Shown here in pieces: positions 47,910 through 57,170 of a stretch of 64,000 nucleotides of DNA. The notes under the pieces are model-generated. The model worked only from the letters and a program-made list of their open reading frames with translations. It was not told the origin of the DNA and ran no database searches. Position 1 is the first letter of the stretch; each line of letters opens with the position of its first letter. Origin of the DNA: Dyadobacter alkalitolerans DSM 23607 (GTDB taxonomy: Bacteria > Bacteroidota > Bacteroidia > Cytophagales > Spirosomataceae); contig NZ_AUAS01000012.1 of assembly GCF_000428845.1 (NCBI RefSeq), positions 162,918-226,917 of the forward strand, written 5' to 3'. The position numbers were made by a program, and so were the translations under genes.

Positions 47910-48941
47910 ATGTCCGAAGACCATATTGAAATCGCCTCAGAAGAAGATGATTTGTTTGAACATTACAGGATTGTTGCTGACAAAGGTCAGGGATTAATCA
48001 GGCTGGACAAATATCTGAGCTTACACGTCGCAAATGCTTCCCGGACAAAAATACAAAATGGAATCGATGCGGAAGCTGTGAAGGTGAATGGGCTGATTAC
48101 CAAAGCGAGTTACAAAGTTAAGCCGCTGGATGTCATTACGCTTTCTCTGCCGGAGCCACCTCGTGATACGGAGATTATTCCTGAGAACATTCCGCTAGAC
48201 ATTATTTATGAAGACGAAGTGCTTCTGATTGTTAATAAGCCGACCGGCATGGTTGTTCACCCAGCATTTGGAAATTGGTCGGGAACGCTGATTAATGCAT
48301 TAGTATATCATTTTCAGCAATTGCCCACGGGTAGGAATGGAGAAGGGCGGCCAGGATTGGTCCATCGCATTGATAAGGACACCTCGGGGCTGCTTGTTAT
48401 TGCCAAAACCGAATTTGCGATGACATTTGTAGCCAAACAGTTTTCGGACCACACCATTGAGCGGACCTATAATGCACTCATTTGGGGACAGCCAAAAGAA
48501 GAATCGGGGACAATAGCCGGCAATATCGGCAGGAGCGCAAGAGATCGTCGTGTGATGGATATTTTTCCGGACGGCAGCCAGGGCAAGCATGCGATCACGC
48601 ATTACAAAACGATCAGATCCTTTCGTTACGTTACACTTATTCAGTGCAACCTTGAAACCGGCCGCACGCACCAGATCAGGGCACATATGAAGCACATTGG
48701 CCATCCGATCTTTAACGACACCACTTATGGCGGCGACAAAATCCTGCGCGGTCCGTCAAATGGCAGTTATAAAGCCATGGTAGCAAATCTTTTTGATCTG
48801 CTGCCTGGCCAGGCACTGCACGCGAAGTCGCTGGGATTTGTACATCCTACCACAAGGGAATGGATGCAATTTGACACCGAACTTCCCGAGAACTTTCAGG
48901 CAATTCTAGAAAAGTGGGAAATCTATACGAACAATCAGTAG
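47910..48941 (+). CDS. RluA-family pseudouridine synthase (RluD-like)
   Basis: This 343-residue protein makes pseudouridine in rRNA or tRNA. The N-terminal S4 domain (QGLIRLDKYLSLHVANASRTKIQN, then EAVKVNGLITKASYKVK) is followed by the catalytic RluA domain: IIYEDEVLLIVNKPTGMVVHPA, RPGLVHRIDKDTSGLLVIAKT with the active-site aspartate, and TGRTHQIRAHMKHIGHPIFND. S4 plus this motif set points to RluD-like enzymes acting on 23S rRNA helix 69. It may be co-transcribed with the GNAT gene 47 bp downstream. Confidence 0.93.
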   Translation: MSEDHIEIASEEDDLFEHYRIVADKGQGLIRLDKYLSLHVANASRTKIQNGIDAEAVKVNGLITKASYKVKPLDVITLSLPEPPRDTEIIPENIPLDIIYEDEVLLIVNKPTGMVVHPAFGNWSGTLINALVYHFQQLPTGRNGEGRPGLVHRIDKDTSGLLVIAKTEFAMTFVAKQFSDHTIERTYNALIWGQPKEESGTIAGNIGRSARDRRVMDIFPDGSQGKHAITHYKTIRSFRYVTLIQCNLETGRTHQIRAHMKHIGHPIFNDTTYGGDKILRGPSNGSYKAMVANLFDLLPGQALHAKSLGFVHPTTREWMQFDTELPENFQAILEKWEIYTNNQ

Positions 48942-48988
48942 GAAATTGTATCTTCTAAACTCTTACTGGATATTTATAAAATCAAGCT

Positions 48989-49432
48989 ATGACAATCTCA
49001 ACCCGACCCGGAAACCTCGAAGACATTCCTGCAATTTTTGAATTGGTCAAAGAACTGGCGCTTTATGAGCGAGCCCTGGATCAAGTTTCGAACAACGTCG
49101 AAAAAATGACCCGTGACTATAATGAAAAATTGTATGACTTCTTCGTGGCCGAATCGGATTTCCGTATCATCGGGATGTCGCTCTATTATTACCGGTATTC
49201 GACCTGGAAAGGGAAAAGATTATACATGGAAGACATTATTGTGACAGAAGATATGCGCGGGAATGGCATAGGCAAGATCCTGTTCGATGCGACCGTAGCA
49301 GCTGCCAAACAAACCGGCTGCACTGGCATGTTGTGGCAGGTGCTGGATTGGAATACGTCAGCCGTTGGATTTTACCGCAAGTACGGCACCAACTTCGACA
49401 ATGAATGGATCAATTGCAGCCTGGATTTTTAA
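48989..49432 (+). CDS. GNAT-family N-acetyltransferase (diamine-type)
   Basis: This 147-residue protein has STRPGNLEDIPAIFELVKELALYERA at the start, then YMEDIIVTEDMRGNGIGKILFDA and DWNTSAVGFYRKYGTNFDNEWI. The sequence matches the spermidine/spermine- and diamine-acetyltransferase branch of the GNATs, but the substrate is not proven. It is full length, ends 2 bp before the trmD stop on the other strand, and follows the RluA gene. Confidence 0.9.
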   Translation: MTISTRPGNLEDIPAIFELVKELALYERALDQVSNNVEKMTRDYNEKLYDFFVAESDFRIIGMSLYYYRYSTWKGKRLYMEDIIVTEDMRGNGIGKILFDATVAAAKQTGCTGMLWQVLDWNTSAVGFYRKYGTNFDNEWINCSLDF

Positions 49433-49434
49433 TG

Positions 49435-50106
49435 TTACAACAAATCCGGCCGGCGTTCCCTGGTTCGCCGAACGGATTGCTCATAGCGCCATTCTTCTAT
49501 TTTAGCTTCATGTCCCGACATCAGGATTTCAGGAACCTTATTTCCTTCGAAGTCGGCTGGCCGCGTGTATACAGGCGGTGCGAGGAGGTTATCCTGGAAG
49601 GAGTCCGTTAACGCCGAAGTCTCATCATTAAGCACACCCGGAAGCAAGCGTATAATGGCATCGGAAAGGACAGCCGCAGCAAGCTCTCCGCCCGAAAGCA
49701 CGTAATCTCCAATGCTAACTTCTTTGGTGATAAACATATCGCGCACGCGCTGGTCCACCCCTTTGTAATGGCCGCATAGCATGATAATGTTCCCTTTCAG
49801 AGAAAGCTGGTTCACCATAGGCTGTTGCATCAGCTCTCCATCCGGTGTGAGATAAATGATCTCGTCATAAGTCCGCTCCTCCTGTAAACCACGAATGCAA
49901 CGTGCAATGGGCTCGATCTGCAAGACCATCCCGGCCCCTCCGCCAAATGCGTAGTCATCAATCGTCCGATGCTTATTAACCGAGTAATCTCGGATATCAT
50001 GCACCATCACTTCCACAAAACCACCCTGCTGGGCACGTTTCAGGATAGAATGTGCAAAGAAACTATCCAGCAGATTCGGGACGCACGTCAAAATATCAAT
50101 CCGCAT
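49435..50106 (-). CDS. trmD: tRNA (guanine37-N1)-methyltransferase TrmD
   Basis: TrmD makes m1G37 in tRNA using SAM bound in a knotted fold. The 223 residues from the chosen ATG (50104-50106) start [25 protein letters not shown]. Family blocks include [45 protein letters not shown] and [27 protein letters not shown]. The frame continues eleven codons upstream, but starts at the usual MR(I/L)D. The gene overlaps rimM by 11 bp and lies downstream of rpsP as in most bacteria. Confidence 0.95.
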   Translation of the reverse strand: MRIDILTCVPNLLDSFFAHSILKRAQQGGFVEVMVHDIRDYSVNKHRTIDDYAFGGGAGMVLQIEPIARCIRGLQEERTYDEIIYLTPDGELMQQPMVNQLSLKGNIIMLCGHYKGVDQRVRDMFITKEVSIGDYVLSGGELAAAVLSDAIIRLLPGVLNDETSALTDSFQDNLLAPPVYTRPADFEGNKVPEILMSGHEAKIEEWRYEQSVRRTRERRPDLL

Positions 50107-50659
50107 CGTCTGGCGTATTTTGAGAGTCAGAATTGTCAAGATAAACTTCCAGTAAACCCTCAGGCAAATTCACCATAAGTTGCTTGTTCTCTTTATCTGC
50201 TCTTAGCACAATGTCAGAAGCAGTTGGAATAAGTACTTCTACGCCCTGATAATCCATTGCGATCAGGTCCTGGCCATTCAGGGAATAAACTTCGCGCACG
50301 ACACCAAGTGTCCCAGCGGTTTCATCTACAACCGTGAAGCCTTTGATTTCATGATAATAAAACTCCTCGTTACTCAGCTCGTCCAGCTCGTCAAGGGACA
50401 GATAAAGTGAGCTTCCAACAAGCGCCTGCGCCTTTTCTATCGTATTAATGTCCTCAAACTTCACAATGGCATTGGCCTGCTTCTGCAAGTTGAAGTTTTC
50501 AATAAAATAAGGGACAAGCTCTCCTTTGATTTCAACATAAATTGCGTCGAGATCTTCATATTCCTCGGGATAATCCACGTCAAGGAAAATGACAACATTG
50601 CCCGCCGTTCCGTGCGTGCGGACGATATAACCTAATAAATAACAATTGTCTTGTGTCAC
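50096..50659 (-). CDS. rimM: 16S rRNA processing protein RimM
   Basis: RimM helps assemble the 30S head and binds S19. From the GTG (50657-50659) it reads about 187 residues, [24 protein letters not shown], with [24 protein letters not shown] and the PRC-barrel C-domain [32 protein letters not shown]...LIP. A longer frame opens with an ATG at 50723-50725, but that codon lies inside the terminator-like hairpin after rpsP and adds 22 non-conserved residues, so I prefer GTG. It overlaps trmD by 11 bp. Confidence 0.92.
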   Translation of the reverse strand: MTQDNCYLLGYIVRTHGTAGNVVIFLDVDYPEEYEDLDAIYVEIKGELVPYFIENFNLQKQANAIVKFEDINTIEKAQALVGSSLYLSLDELDELSNEEFYYHEIKGFTVVDETAGTLGVVREVYSLNGQDLIAMDYQGVEVLIPTASDIVLRADKENKQLMVNLPEGLLEVYLDNSDSQNTPDDAD

Positions 50660-50693
50660 CTGCTTATTAAATATTGGTGTAAGTATAAAACAA

Positions 50694-50726
50694 TATGAGT
50701 CTGTACGGATCACCGACAGACTCATA
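50694..50726 (-). terminator. hairpin between rpsP and rimM (terminator or attenuator)
   Basis: Perfect 11-bp arms (TATGAGTCTGT and ACAGACTCATA) enclose an 11-base loop, and the minus-strand transcript continues ATTGTTTTATAC. It lies 21 bp after the rpsP stop. Partial termination here could let rpsP be made in excess of rimM and trmD. Confidence 0.6.
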
Positions 50727-50747
50727 AAGATTGTATTTTGACGCTAA

Positions 50748-51479
50748 TTACTCAGCTTTTTTCTCTGCCGATTCATCCGTTGCAGGAGTTTCGGTAGATG
50801 CTGTTGCCTCAGCTTCAGGAGCTTCAACTGCTGGTGCCGCAGCCTCAGGAGTTTCAACTGGCGCTTCCGCAGCAGGTGTTTCCACTGGTGCAGCTGCCTC
50901 AGCTTCCGGAGTTTCAGTTACTGTTTCGCTAGCTGTTGTTTCTTCTGCTACTTCGTTAGAAACTTCCTCTGTGTCGACAGCCGCATCTGCTTCTTCAACT
51001 TCAGGAGCCTCTTCCACAGGAGGAGCATTTTTCTTAGCGATTGCTTCTGCACGAGTCTGGCTTACTTTACGCTCAGCTTCAAGTCTGGCTTGTCTGTCAG
51101 AATCTTTCTTCTGAGACAACGTATCAGCAGCAGTTGCTTTACGGTCTGTTTTTGATCCTTTCCATTCTTCAAAACGTGAATCTGCAACTTCTTGCGTGAT
51201 TGCACCTTTGATAACGCCTACTTGCAAGTGTTTTTTAAGCATTACACCTTCATGTTGCAAAATAGAACGTGCTGTATCAGTCGGTTGCGCACCTTTCAAA
51301 AGCCAATCAACTGCTTTATCTGATTCCAAAACGATGGAAGCAGGGTTTGTTCCCGGGTTATAGATACCCAATTTTTCGATGAAGCGACCATCACGTGGTG
51401 CTCTGGCATCTGCGACTACGATATCATAAATCGCCTTCTTCTTGCGTCCACGACGCGCCAACCTAATTTTAACTGCCAT
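50748..51479 (-). CDS. rpsP: 30S ribosomal protein S16 with long acidic Ala/Pro/Glu-rich tail
   Basis: The first about 80 residues are S16: [42 protein letters not shown] and [20 protein letters not shown] Bacteroidota-type basic helical extension ([16 protein letters not shown]...[23 protein letters not shown]) reaches about 147. Residues about 148-243 are a low-complexity acidic tail with repeats of ETP, EAP and AAP. The total of 243 residues is about three times the usual S16. It is first of rpsP-rimM-trmD, under the TACCTTTG box at 51528-51535. Confidence 0.95.
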   Translation of the reverse strand: MAVKIRLARRGRKKKAIYDIVVADARAPRDGRFIEKLGIYNPGTNPASIVLESDKAVDWLLKGAQPTDTARSILQHEGVMLKKHLQVGVIKGAITQEVADSRFEEWKGSKTDRKATAADTLSQKKDSDRQARLEAERKVSQTRAEAIAKKNAPPVEEAPEVEEADAAVDTEEVSNEVAEETTASETVTETPEAEAAAPVETPAAEAPVETPEAAAPAVEAPEAEATASTETPATDESAEKKAE

Positions 51480-51527
51480 TATTGAATTTGTTATGATCGG
51501 GAGCTCGTCCCTAAATTAAACAGGGTG

Positions 51528-51535
51528 CAAAGGTA
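51528..51535 (-). promoter_or_regulatory. -7 box of the rpsP promoter
   Basis: On the minus strand it reads TACCTTTG, an exact TAnnTTTG match, 48 bp before the rpsP ATG. About 20 bp upstream is a weak TTCG in place of the -33 TTTG. Confidence 0.6.
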
Positions 51536-51570
51536 AGTGAAATTACTGAATTCACGAACAGCTTGCACAA

Positions 51571-51602
51571 AAAAAGGAAGGTAATCGCTTACCTTCCTTT
51601 TT
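51571..51602 (-). terminator. strong Rho-independent terminator after the OmpA-family gene
   Basis: Perfect 14-bp arms (AAAAAGGAAGGTAA and its complement) enclose a TCGC tetraloop, and the minus-strand transcript then runs into T residues. It lies 18 bp past the OmpA-family stop and isolates it from rpsP. Confidence 0.85.
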
Positions 51603-51620
51603 AATATGTTTAACCAAATC

Positions 51621-53141
51621 CTAAGGGCGGAAACCAGCAGGATATGTTGAGCGGATCGTGTTATTAGGCAAGATCTTGATTTCAACGCGACGGTTAGACT
51701 GCAAGCCTTCAACCGTTGTGTTTTCAGCGATTGGGCGATACTCACCATAATGTTCTACAATGATGCGGCTAGGATCAGTAATTCCGGCACGGATCAGGAA
51801 GCGTTTTGCAGCATCAACACGACGACGTGAAAGTGATACGTTATAAGCATCAGAAGCACGAGCATCTGTGTGACCAACCAGAACGATGCGGCAGTTTGTA
51901 CGCATGTTCAGAAGCTCAACTACTTTGCTCAAAGTCTCTTTTGAAGGATTGCGGATGATCGCTTTGTCAGTATCAAACTCGATGTTGCTGAACAATGCTT
52001 CGCACTCGTCTTTCGGCAAGTTGTTTTTGATAGCGTCTCTGATGATTTTGTCCAGATCCATTGCAACTCCACCACCTGAAACGATGCTTCCAATTGGTGT
52101 GTTAGGCTCTTTGTCGAACAGATCAGCTACACCGTCACCATCAGAATCTGTGTAAAGACGTGGATCAACTGGCTTAGGCATGTTTGCTTTTGCGATTGAA
52201 TCTGCATCTTCCATTGTAGGATTGTAAGGAACAGGGATCAAAGACTGTGGATTTGCCCAACGCAAGTGGTAACGGCCGCTTCCTGCATCATATTTACCTT
52301 TTTTAGCCATTACCGCATTCTTACCAAGTTTGTAAGTCAGTGCGATGGAAGCCATTCCCCATCCGTCATTTTTAGAATCGTCTTTTGCAAACGTCCAGAT
52401 TCCAGCTTGAGTCTTATAATCGCTCAAACCACCTACAGTTGCATCAAGCTTTTCTGTATTTACGTAATTGTAAGTAAAGTCTAGGCCTAGGTCAAATCTT
52501 GGGGTTAGTTCGTAATGTACAGCTAATCCAGCAGGCACAACCCATTCTCTTGTATATGTAGAACCATTACGTTCCCATTTACCGGCTGTCTTCGAACTAG
52601 CATCTGTGTTTGTTGAAACTTCGTAAGTGTTTCCAAAGAATTCACTTCTTGGATTTGTGTTGGTGGCGGTCAAATCAGTGTGGTAGTAGATGATACCAGC
52701 TCCCAAATGCGCGTCTACTTTCCATCTTCTCAGCTTTTTATAGCCAAAAAGAAGTCTGTTCACATTAAGCGTTCCGTCGATTGTTACCTGAACGAATGAA
52801 GGACTGTTGAACACAACATCATAAGTATCACCGGTAATACGGCTCATGTGACCTTGTTTTGAGCCTTGCAGCTGGCCGTTGTAACCAACAATCTGAACCC
52901 CAAAAAGCGGAGATAATTGCTTATTAATAGATAGGCCCCAGCCTCCTGTCAATTTCTCATTATTACTCCTTTTGAAATCGTACTCTTTGATGTCACCGAA
53001 GAACTTGGTAATCCCCCCGTAACCTGTAATGGACCAGGTGTTCATTTTATTGGGTCCTTCGTACGTCCGATTTTGGGCAAACGTATTCAAACTCAGCAGG
53101 GAAAAACAAATAAAAGCAACGTAAAGATTCTTTCTCTTCAT
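51621..53141 (-). CDS. OmpA-family outer-membrane protein
   Basis: The 506-residue protein starts with a signal peptide ending TFAQ. An N-terminal beta-barrel region (WSITGYGGITKFFGDIKEYD to ASIALTYKLGKNA, about 30-260) is followed by a calcium-binding thrombospondin-3-like repeat (DSDGDGVADLFDKEPNTP) and a C-terminal OmpA peptidoglycan-binding domain: FSNIEFDTDKAIIRNPS, RIVLVGHTDARASDAYNVSLSRRR and RRVEIKIL. ATG 53139-53141 is used; the longer frame opens with GTG. It is monocistronic, tethers the outer membrane to the cell wall, and lies beside rnpB. Confidence 0.92.
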   Translation of the reverse strand: MKRKNLYVAFICFSLLSLNTFAQNRTYEGPNKMNTWSITGYGGITKFFGDIKEYDFKRSNNEKLTGGWGLSINKQLSPLFGVQIVGYNGQLQGSKQGHMSRITGDTYDVVFNSPSFVQVTIDGTLNVNRLLFGYKKLRRWKVDAHLGAGIIYYHTDLTATNTNPRSEFFGNTYEVSTNTDASSKTAGKWERNGSTYTREWVVPAGLAVHYELTPRFDLGLDFTYNYVNTEKLDATVGGLSDYKTQAGIWTFAKDDSKNDGWGMASIALTYKLGKNAVMAKKGKYDAGSGRYHLRWANPQSLIPVPYNPTMEDADSIAKANMPKPVDPRLYTDSDGDGVADLFDKEPNTPIGSIVSGGGVAMDLDKIIRDAIKNNLPKDECEALFSNIEFDTDKAIIRNPSKETLSKVVELLNMRTNCRIVLVGHTDARASDAYNVSLSRRRVDAAKRFLIRAGITDPSRIIVEHYGEYRPIAENTTVEGLQSNRRVEIKILPNNTIRSTYPAGFRP

Positions 53142-53199
53142 GGGAAACACCAGTTATGTGATTCAAATATTCACTAATTAATTAACTCAATATAAGAAA

Positions 53200-53611
53200 A
53201 AAAATAAGCCTGTAAGCCGGATTCTGTTACTCTAAGCTGGCGAACCAGCATCAAGCTCCTACCATTTATCCAGGATTCCGGTCGCCCGGAACCTCTAACG
53301 ATCTACCCGTGTCAACGTCCCGAAAGACGGGGACGAGCAGCCCCGCGGATTGACACCTATTTGACCTTTCAGCCCGTAAGGTTTACCGTGCCCCTTCGGT
53401 CACCCAAAGAGCGGTGGTCTCTTACTCCACCATTTCACCCTTACCTTGTCACATAAAAAACATGCCAGGGCGGTATAATTTCTGTGGCACTTGCTGTCAG
53501 CATTCCGTCTCCGGCGTGCTGCCTTCCTGTTAGGAAGTACGGTGCTCTCTGCTGCCCGGACTTTCCTCTCCGGCCGAAACCGCAGCGGTAGGTCAGCTTA
53601 TTCCTTTCCTC
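53200..53611 (-). ncRNA. rnpB: RNase P RNA (bacterial class A)
   Basis: On the minus strand the sequence contains the P4 half GAGGAAAGTCCGGGC near the 5' end and ACAGAATCCGGCTTA near the 3' end, the universally conserved core of RNase P RNA, plus AATAAGC near the start pairing with GCTTATT at the end (P1). The hairpin GTGACCGAAGGGGCACGGT and TGAAACGGTGGAG-like segments fit the specificity domain. Ends are estimated, the 5' end from a TAGCTTTG -7 box at 53618-53625. It cleaves tRNA leaders with RnpA. It lies between the OmpA-type and DUF4403 genes. Confidence 0.93.
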
Positions 53612-53617
53612 TGACCA

Positions 53618-53625
53618 CAAAGCTA
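53618..53625 (-). promoter_or_regulatory. -7 box of rnpB promoter
   Basis: On the minus strand it reads TAGCTTTG, an exact TAnnTTTG match, about 7 bp before the estimated 5' end of rnpB. A TTGAC lies about 26 bp further upstream, at a longer than usual spacing. Confidence 0.6.
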
Positions 53626-53712
53626 AGAAATACTTTCTTTCGATCAGCAGTCAATATACTATTAAAAGTAAAAAATTATGATAATGACGCGGATTTTTGC
53701 CGAATTTTTGTG

Positions 53713-55218
53713 TCAAATTCCCTTTAATCCATTGACCTTCAAATTAACATTTCCGTTCGCAAACACAACAGCGTAAAGGTGTTCCGGTGTTAAATAAACC
53801 TTGTCAGGTGTAATATCCGTTAAGCTGCCTTTCAAAATGACACCCTCGGTTACTTTTAAACTGGACAGCGCCTTTTGAATCGTTTTTTTCGCATCGCTGA
53901 TCTGCCCGCCCACCGGAAACACCATCTTTTTCTCCATCATCCTGCTAAACTGGCCTTGTAACAGCCAACCCGCCGTCTTAACAATTGAGTTTTTTGTATC
54001 CAAATCATAATCAAGACCTTTCAATGACAATTGCTGGCTTACAGGATCATAATGCGGCACGCCTTTCAGGTAAATATCACCGTTGATACTGCCTTTCAGT
54101 GCCGCCTTGATCACCAGCTTTTCATTCTGACCATACATATCAATCGAAGTGACTTCTACATTATACTGTCCGGCCAGGAAAGAAAATTTTTCACCCGCAA
54201 ACTTCGCCGTTGCCAGTCTCGCAGCTTCCTTATAAGACACGACACTGATCAACCCGACTTTAAAATCTTCTGAAACCTTATTGACTATCTGCAAATTCGG
54301 CAACTTCAAAACCGCAGGAATAGCAGGCTTGATAGCTGACGTAATCGTTTGCGTGTAACCTTTAATACCGATAACCGAGCGAAGAATACCATTTCTAGCC
54401 AACAAAGGTGTCATCACAACGCCCGTCGGCACGATAGCAAGCCACGTATCAAATTCCTTCGACAGCAAAACAGGCTGCCTGGCAATGTTCCAGGCGAGTT
54501 CTGCATTCTTTTTGAGCTCAATGTTGCTGGCAACCTGTTCGTCAATTGCCTGTGTAATTTTTTCAAAATTTTTATTCAAAAGCCTGCTCGCCATGCTCTT
54601 GATCGGAATGTTGATGCCGGCAACTTTCACATTCGGGTCGCTTATCCAATCGTAGCTATCCACATATGTTTCCGATTTGATTGCCCAGTTGGGTGAAATC
54701 CCTAATTTCGAGATCAGTCGAATGCGTATGGAAAATTCTGTATCCTTATAACCCGACATAGTGATGCCCAGGGGGCTAATTTTATAACCGGCGCTTACCC
54801 ATATTTTGAGAGGGACTTCAAACAAAAATGAAGAATCGATCGCGACAACCTTAATAGGACTTATTTTCCAGACCTTAGCTTTCAGATTGTCATTATCCTC
54901 ATCCTCATAGCTGTTATCTTCATAAATGAGTCCTTTGATCTTCGCATTGATCTGATTTTCAATCTCGGCAATCGGAATTTCCACCGGAACATTCAGCACC
55001 GAGAGGTGCTTTTCATTCTGGATTTCATTAACGGAGTACTTATATTCTTCCATGGGCGCTTTCGAGGAGGTGCTTTTAGAACGGCATTGCCAAATGCTCA
55101 GCGCAAATGCCATGACCAACAATACATTCAGGCAATTAGTGAGCCACTTATTTAATTTTGACGAGGGTTGCACCGTATCCGAATTTTTCTTTTTGAGCGT
55201 CTTTAAAATAATTAACAT
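53713..55218 (-). CDS. DUF4403-family lipoprotein
   Basis: The 501-residue protein has an N-terminal hydrophobic segment followed by WQC (about 44), a probable lipobox. The rest has the DUF4403 pattern, with repeated domains: LSVLNVPVEIPIAEIENQINAKIKGLIYED, VPLKIWVSAGYKISPLGITMSG, and C-terminal KMVFPVGGQISDAKKTIQKAL. A lipid-carrying tubular fold has been suggested for related proteins, but function is unproven. Its ATG overlaps the upstream DUF2027-Smr gene by 71 bp; no later start preserves the signal, so the overlap is probably real. Confidence 0.75.
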   Translation of the reverse strand: MLIILKTLKKKNSDTVQPSSKLNKWLTNCLNVLLVMAFALSIWQCRSKSTSSKAPMEEYKYSVNEIQNEKHLSVLNVPVEIPIAEIENQINAKIKGLIYEDNSYEDEDNDNLKAKVWKISPIKVVAIDSSFLFEVPLKIWVSAGYKISPLGITMSGYKDTEFSIRIRLISKLGISPNWAIKSETYVDSYDWISDPNVKVAGINIPIKSMASRLLNKNFEKITQAIDEQVASNIELKKNAELAWNIARQPVLLSKEFDTWLAIVPTGVVMTPLLARNGILRSVIGIKGYTQTITSAIKPAIPAVLKLPNLQIVNKVSEDFKVGLISVVSYKEAARLATAKFAGEKFSFLAGQYNVEVTSIDMYGQNEKLVIKAALKGSINGDIYLKGVPHYDPVSQQLSLKGLDYDLDTKNSIVKTAGWLLQGQFSRMMEKKMVFPVGGQISDAKKTIQKALSSLKVTEGVILKGSLTDITPDKVYLTPEHLYAVVFANGNVNLKVNGLKGI

Positions 55219-56131
55219 GCTGATTTTTGCCGAGTCTCCTGTGTAATTCGGTCCTTAACACACCGCTTCCGGCACCATGAATGAATGTGATTTCTTCCAT
55301 TCCGTTTGCAATCGCCGATTCCAGATTGCTTTCGAAAGCGGCCAGCTGTGTTTTAAGGATAGAGTCATTCGAAAGAGAGCCTACATGCTTGGTCAGCTTT
55401 TCAATGTGCAGATCTACAACCTGCTCCGGCTTTACCAGCACGGGCGTTTCCACCTTGCCGCCTCCCATCAGGCTCGTTTTCAATTCGTTGGAAAGATTTT
55501 CAGGACTTGCCTGTATTTCAGTTTTTAAAGTTTCTTCATCAATCTGATATACAAATGCATCCTTTACTAAAACAGGAGCTTTACCTTTATTTTTGAAAAA
55601 TGACTGCGCTCTGCATTTAATCCGCTTTGTTAAAGCTTGCGGCAAAGCATGGTTACCTTCCCTGTAATAGAGTATTTTAAACTCAAACACGGGCCAGATT
55701 TCGAAGTCCTTCATAATCAGCTCCGACAATTTTTGCGCGGTCCGTGGCTGCAACACACCACCTGCCAATCCTGTACTAACCTGCTCATTAACAGCAACAG
55801 CCGTAAAAGGCAACACCCAATCGGAGTTATTGATCAGGTGCATCGTCATCGCCCTGTCATTCACGGCAACGAAAGCCAGGAAGATTCCTTTTTCCGCAAA
55901 CGGCGCATTCCTGGGCACGATTACATCACTCTGCGATTTGATCTTTTTGGAATCTGGTTCTTTGACAAGTCGCTGGCTTTCAACGGGCGAAATCGTCACG
56001 ATCTCGTTACGCAGCACGGGAATCCGGAAGCCGTCCTCAATTTCTATTTCCACAATGTTTCCGGGCAGAAAAGCGTAAATCACACCTTCTTCCCGTCCAT
56101 GCACAAGCCTTACTTTATCTCCAATATTCAT
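55148..56131 (-). CDS. DUF2027 protein with C-terminal Smr domain
   Basis: The 327-residue protein starts with a small beta domain (IGDKVRLVHGREEGVIYAFLPGNIVEIEIEDG) and a DUF2027-like middle (FLAFVAVNDRAMTMHLINNSDWVLPFTAVAV). The C-terminus (about 240-327) is a Smr nuclease-like domain: VDLHIEKLTKHVG, EITFIHGAGSGVLRTELHRRL, FGYGATLVKI. Smr domains nick DNA or cleave RNA; DUF2027-Smr is typical of Bacteroidota. It overlaps the DUF4403 gene by 71 bp, so translation is probably coupled. The cellular role is unknown. Confidence 0.82.
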   Translation of the reverse strand: MNIGDKVRLVHGREEGVIYAFLPGNIVEIEIEDGFRIPVLRNEIVTISPVESQRLVKEPDSKKIKSQSDVIVPRNAPFAEKGIFLAFVAVNDRAMTMHLINNSDWVLPFTAVAVNEQVSTGLAGGVLQPRTAQKLSELIMKDFEIWPVFEFKILYYREGNHALPQALTKRIKCRAQSFFKNKGKAPVLVKDAFVYQIDEETLKTEIQASPENLSNELKTSLMGGGKVETPVLVKPEQVVDLHIEKLTKHVGSLSNDSILKTQLAAFESNLESAIANGMEEITFIHGAGSGVLRTELHRRLGKNQHVNYFKDAQKEKFGYGATLVKIK

Positions 56132-56189
56132 ATTTAATCTGATTGAACTTAATGACGGCCCGTCGGGCCATATACTTCAGCAACAATTG

Positions 56190-57170
56190 CTAAAAGTAAA
56201 ACGGTTTAAAATCAACGCCTTTTTTGCTGAATTGCAATGCGGGCGCTGGGATTTTAATCGAATTAGCAAAAAAACCGATCGTCCGCACAAACTTACTTTT
56301 TGTTTTAATTTTTGTGAGATCAATGTCGAGGGACAAATAATACTGCCGGTACGGACGATATCCCCGTTCAATACTCTTCTCTTTTTCAGCCGAAACCATA
56401 TCATGGATTCCATAACCAATTGAAAGACAAAGCCAGGCAGGCCAGCCGCTATTTTTGAAGAACGTTCCGGGGCTTCCCGAAAACCAGTAAGTCTGGCCAT
56501 TATAATCTTTCAGCCAGCTTTCAGACCGGGTGCTGCCCAGCAATTCCGGACGAACTCGCGCCAGGGAAGTATAATGAAAAGAAAATTTCGGTTGAATGCG
56601 CACTTCATCCCAAAGCGCGATTTGACCTAAATAAATGACTGATCCTGCAATGTTGCCAACCATGTCGCCTGGTGAGAAGCCGTAGTCAGGCGAAAATCCG
56701 TCTAAGATTTCAATCGGCGTCTGAAAAATAATGCCGGAAATAGCACCATAGACCAACATTTGGCGCTTGGAAATCCCCGTTTTTTTATACAACTCCGCAG
56801 TGTGCCGCGCAATCTGATACGATGTGTAAACGTGCCCCATTTTGTCCATTTGGAGCCACTCGCCGGTGTCATCCTTAAATGTGAACTTGGTCAATGGGTT
56901 TTTATACCAGGATTTGCTCAGGCCGTAAATCGTTCCAAGATAAAGTGCTGATTGCGCTGCAAAAATGCCGCGCAGCATCCGGTAATTTGGCCTTGCATCC
57001 GCCGAAACTGAATCTGTCGCCGTGATTTTTAATGTATCAATCTGTGAAGAATCGGTTTGCCAGTTACTTTTTTGTAAGGAGTCCGTTTGGGCAGATACTG
57101 AATGATAGAGGCAAATAGCCAGGATTAGCAGCAAGGAAAATGGTAAAAAACGCCTGTTAATATCCGCCAT
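56190..57170 (-). CDS. DUF2279-family membrane protein
   Basis: The 326-residue protein has a signal-type N-terminus ending SVSAQ. Its core has the DUF2279 signatures GEWLQMDKMGHVYTSYQIARHTAELY, GAISGIIFQTPIEILDGFSPDYGFSPGDMVGNIAGSVIYLGQ, and PEFSFHYTS-like strands. A C-terminal set of beta strands ends in FKPFYF, possibly an outer-membrane barrel edge. Function is unknown. It overlaps the VWA gene by 14 bp and is downstream of it in the fabG-VWA-DUF2279 run. Confidence 0.75.
   Translation of the reverse strand: MADINRRFLPFSLLLILAICLYHSVSAQTDSLQKSNWQTDSSQIDTLKITATDSVSADARPNYRMLRGIFAAQSALYLGTIYGLSKSWYKNPLTKFTFKDDTGEWLQMDKMGHVYTSYQIARHTAELYKKTGISKRQMLVYGAISGIIFQTPIEILDGFSPDYGFSPGDMVGNIAGSVIYLGQIALWDEVRIQPKFSFHYTSLARVRPELLGSTRSESWLKDYNGQTYWFSGSPGTFFKNSGWPAWLCLSIGYGIHDMVSAEKEKSIERGYRPYRQYYLSLDIDLTKIKTKSKFVRTIGFFANSIKIPAPALQFSKKGVDFKPFYF

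Noticed and set aside
50731..51114. Plus-strand Ala/Ser/Val-rich frame of 127 codons
   Set aside because: It is the mirror image of the repetitive acidic tail of S16 on the minus strand.
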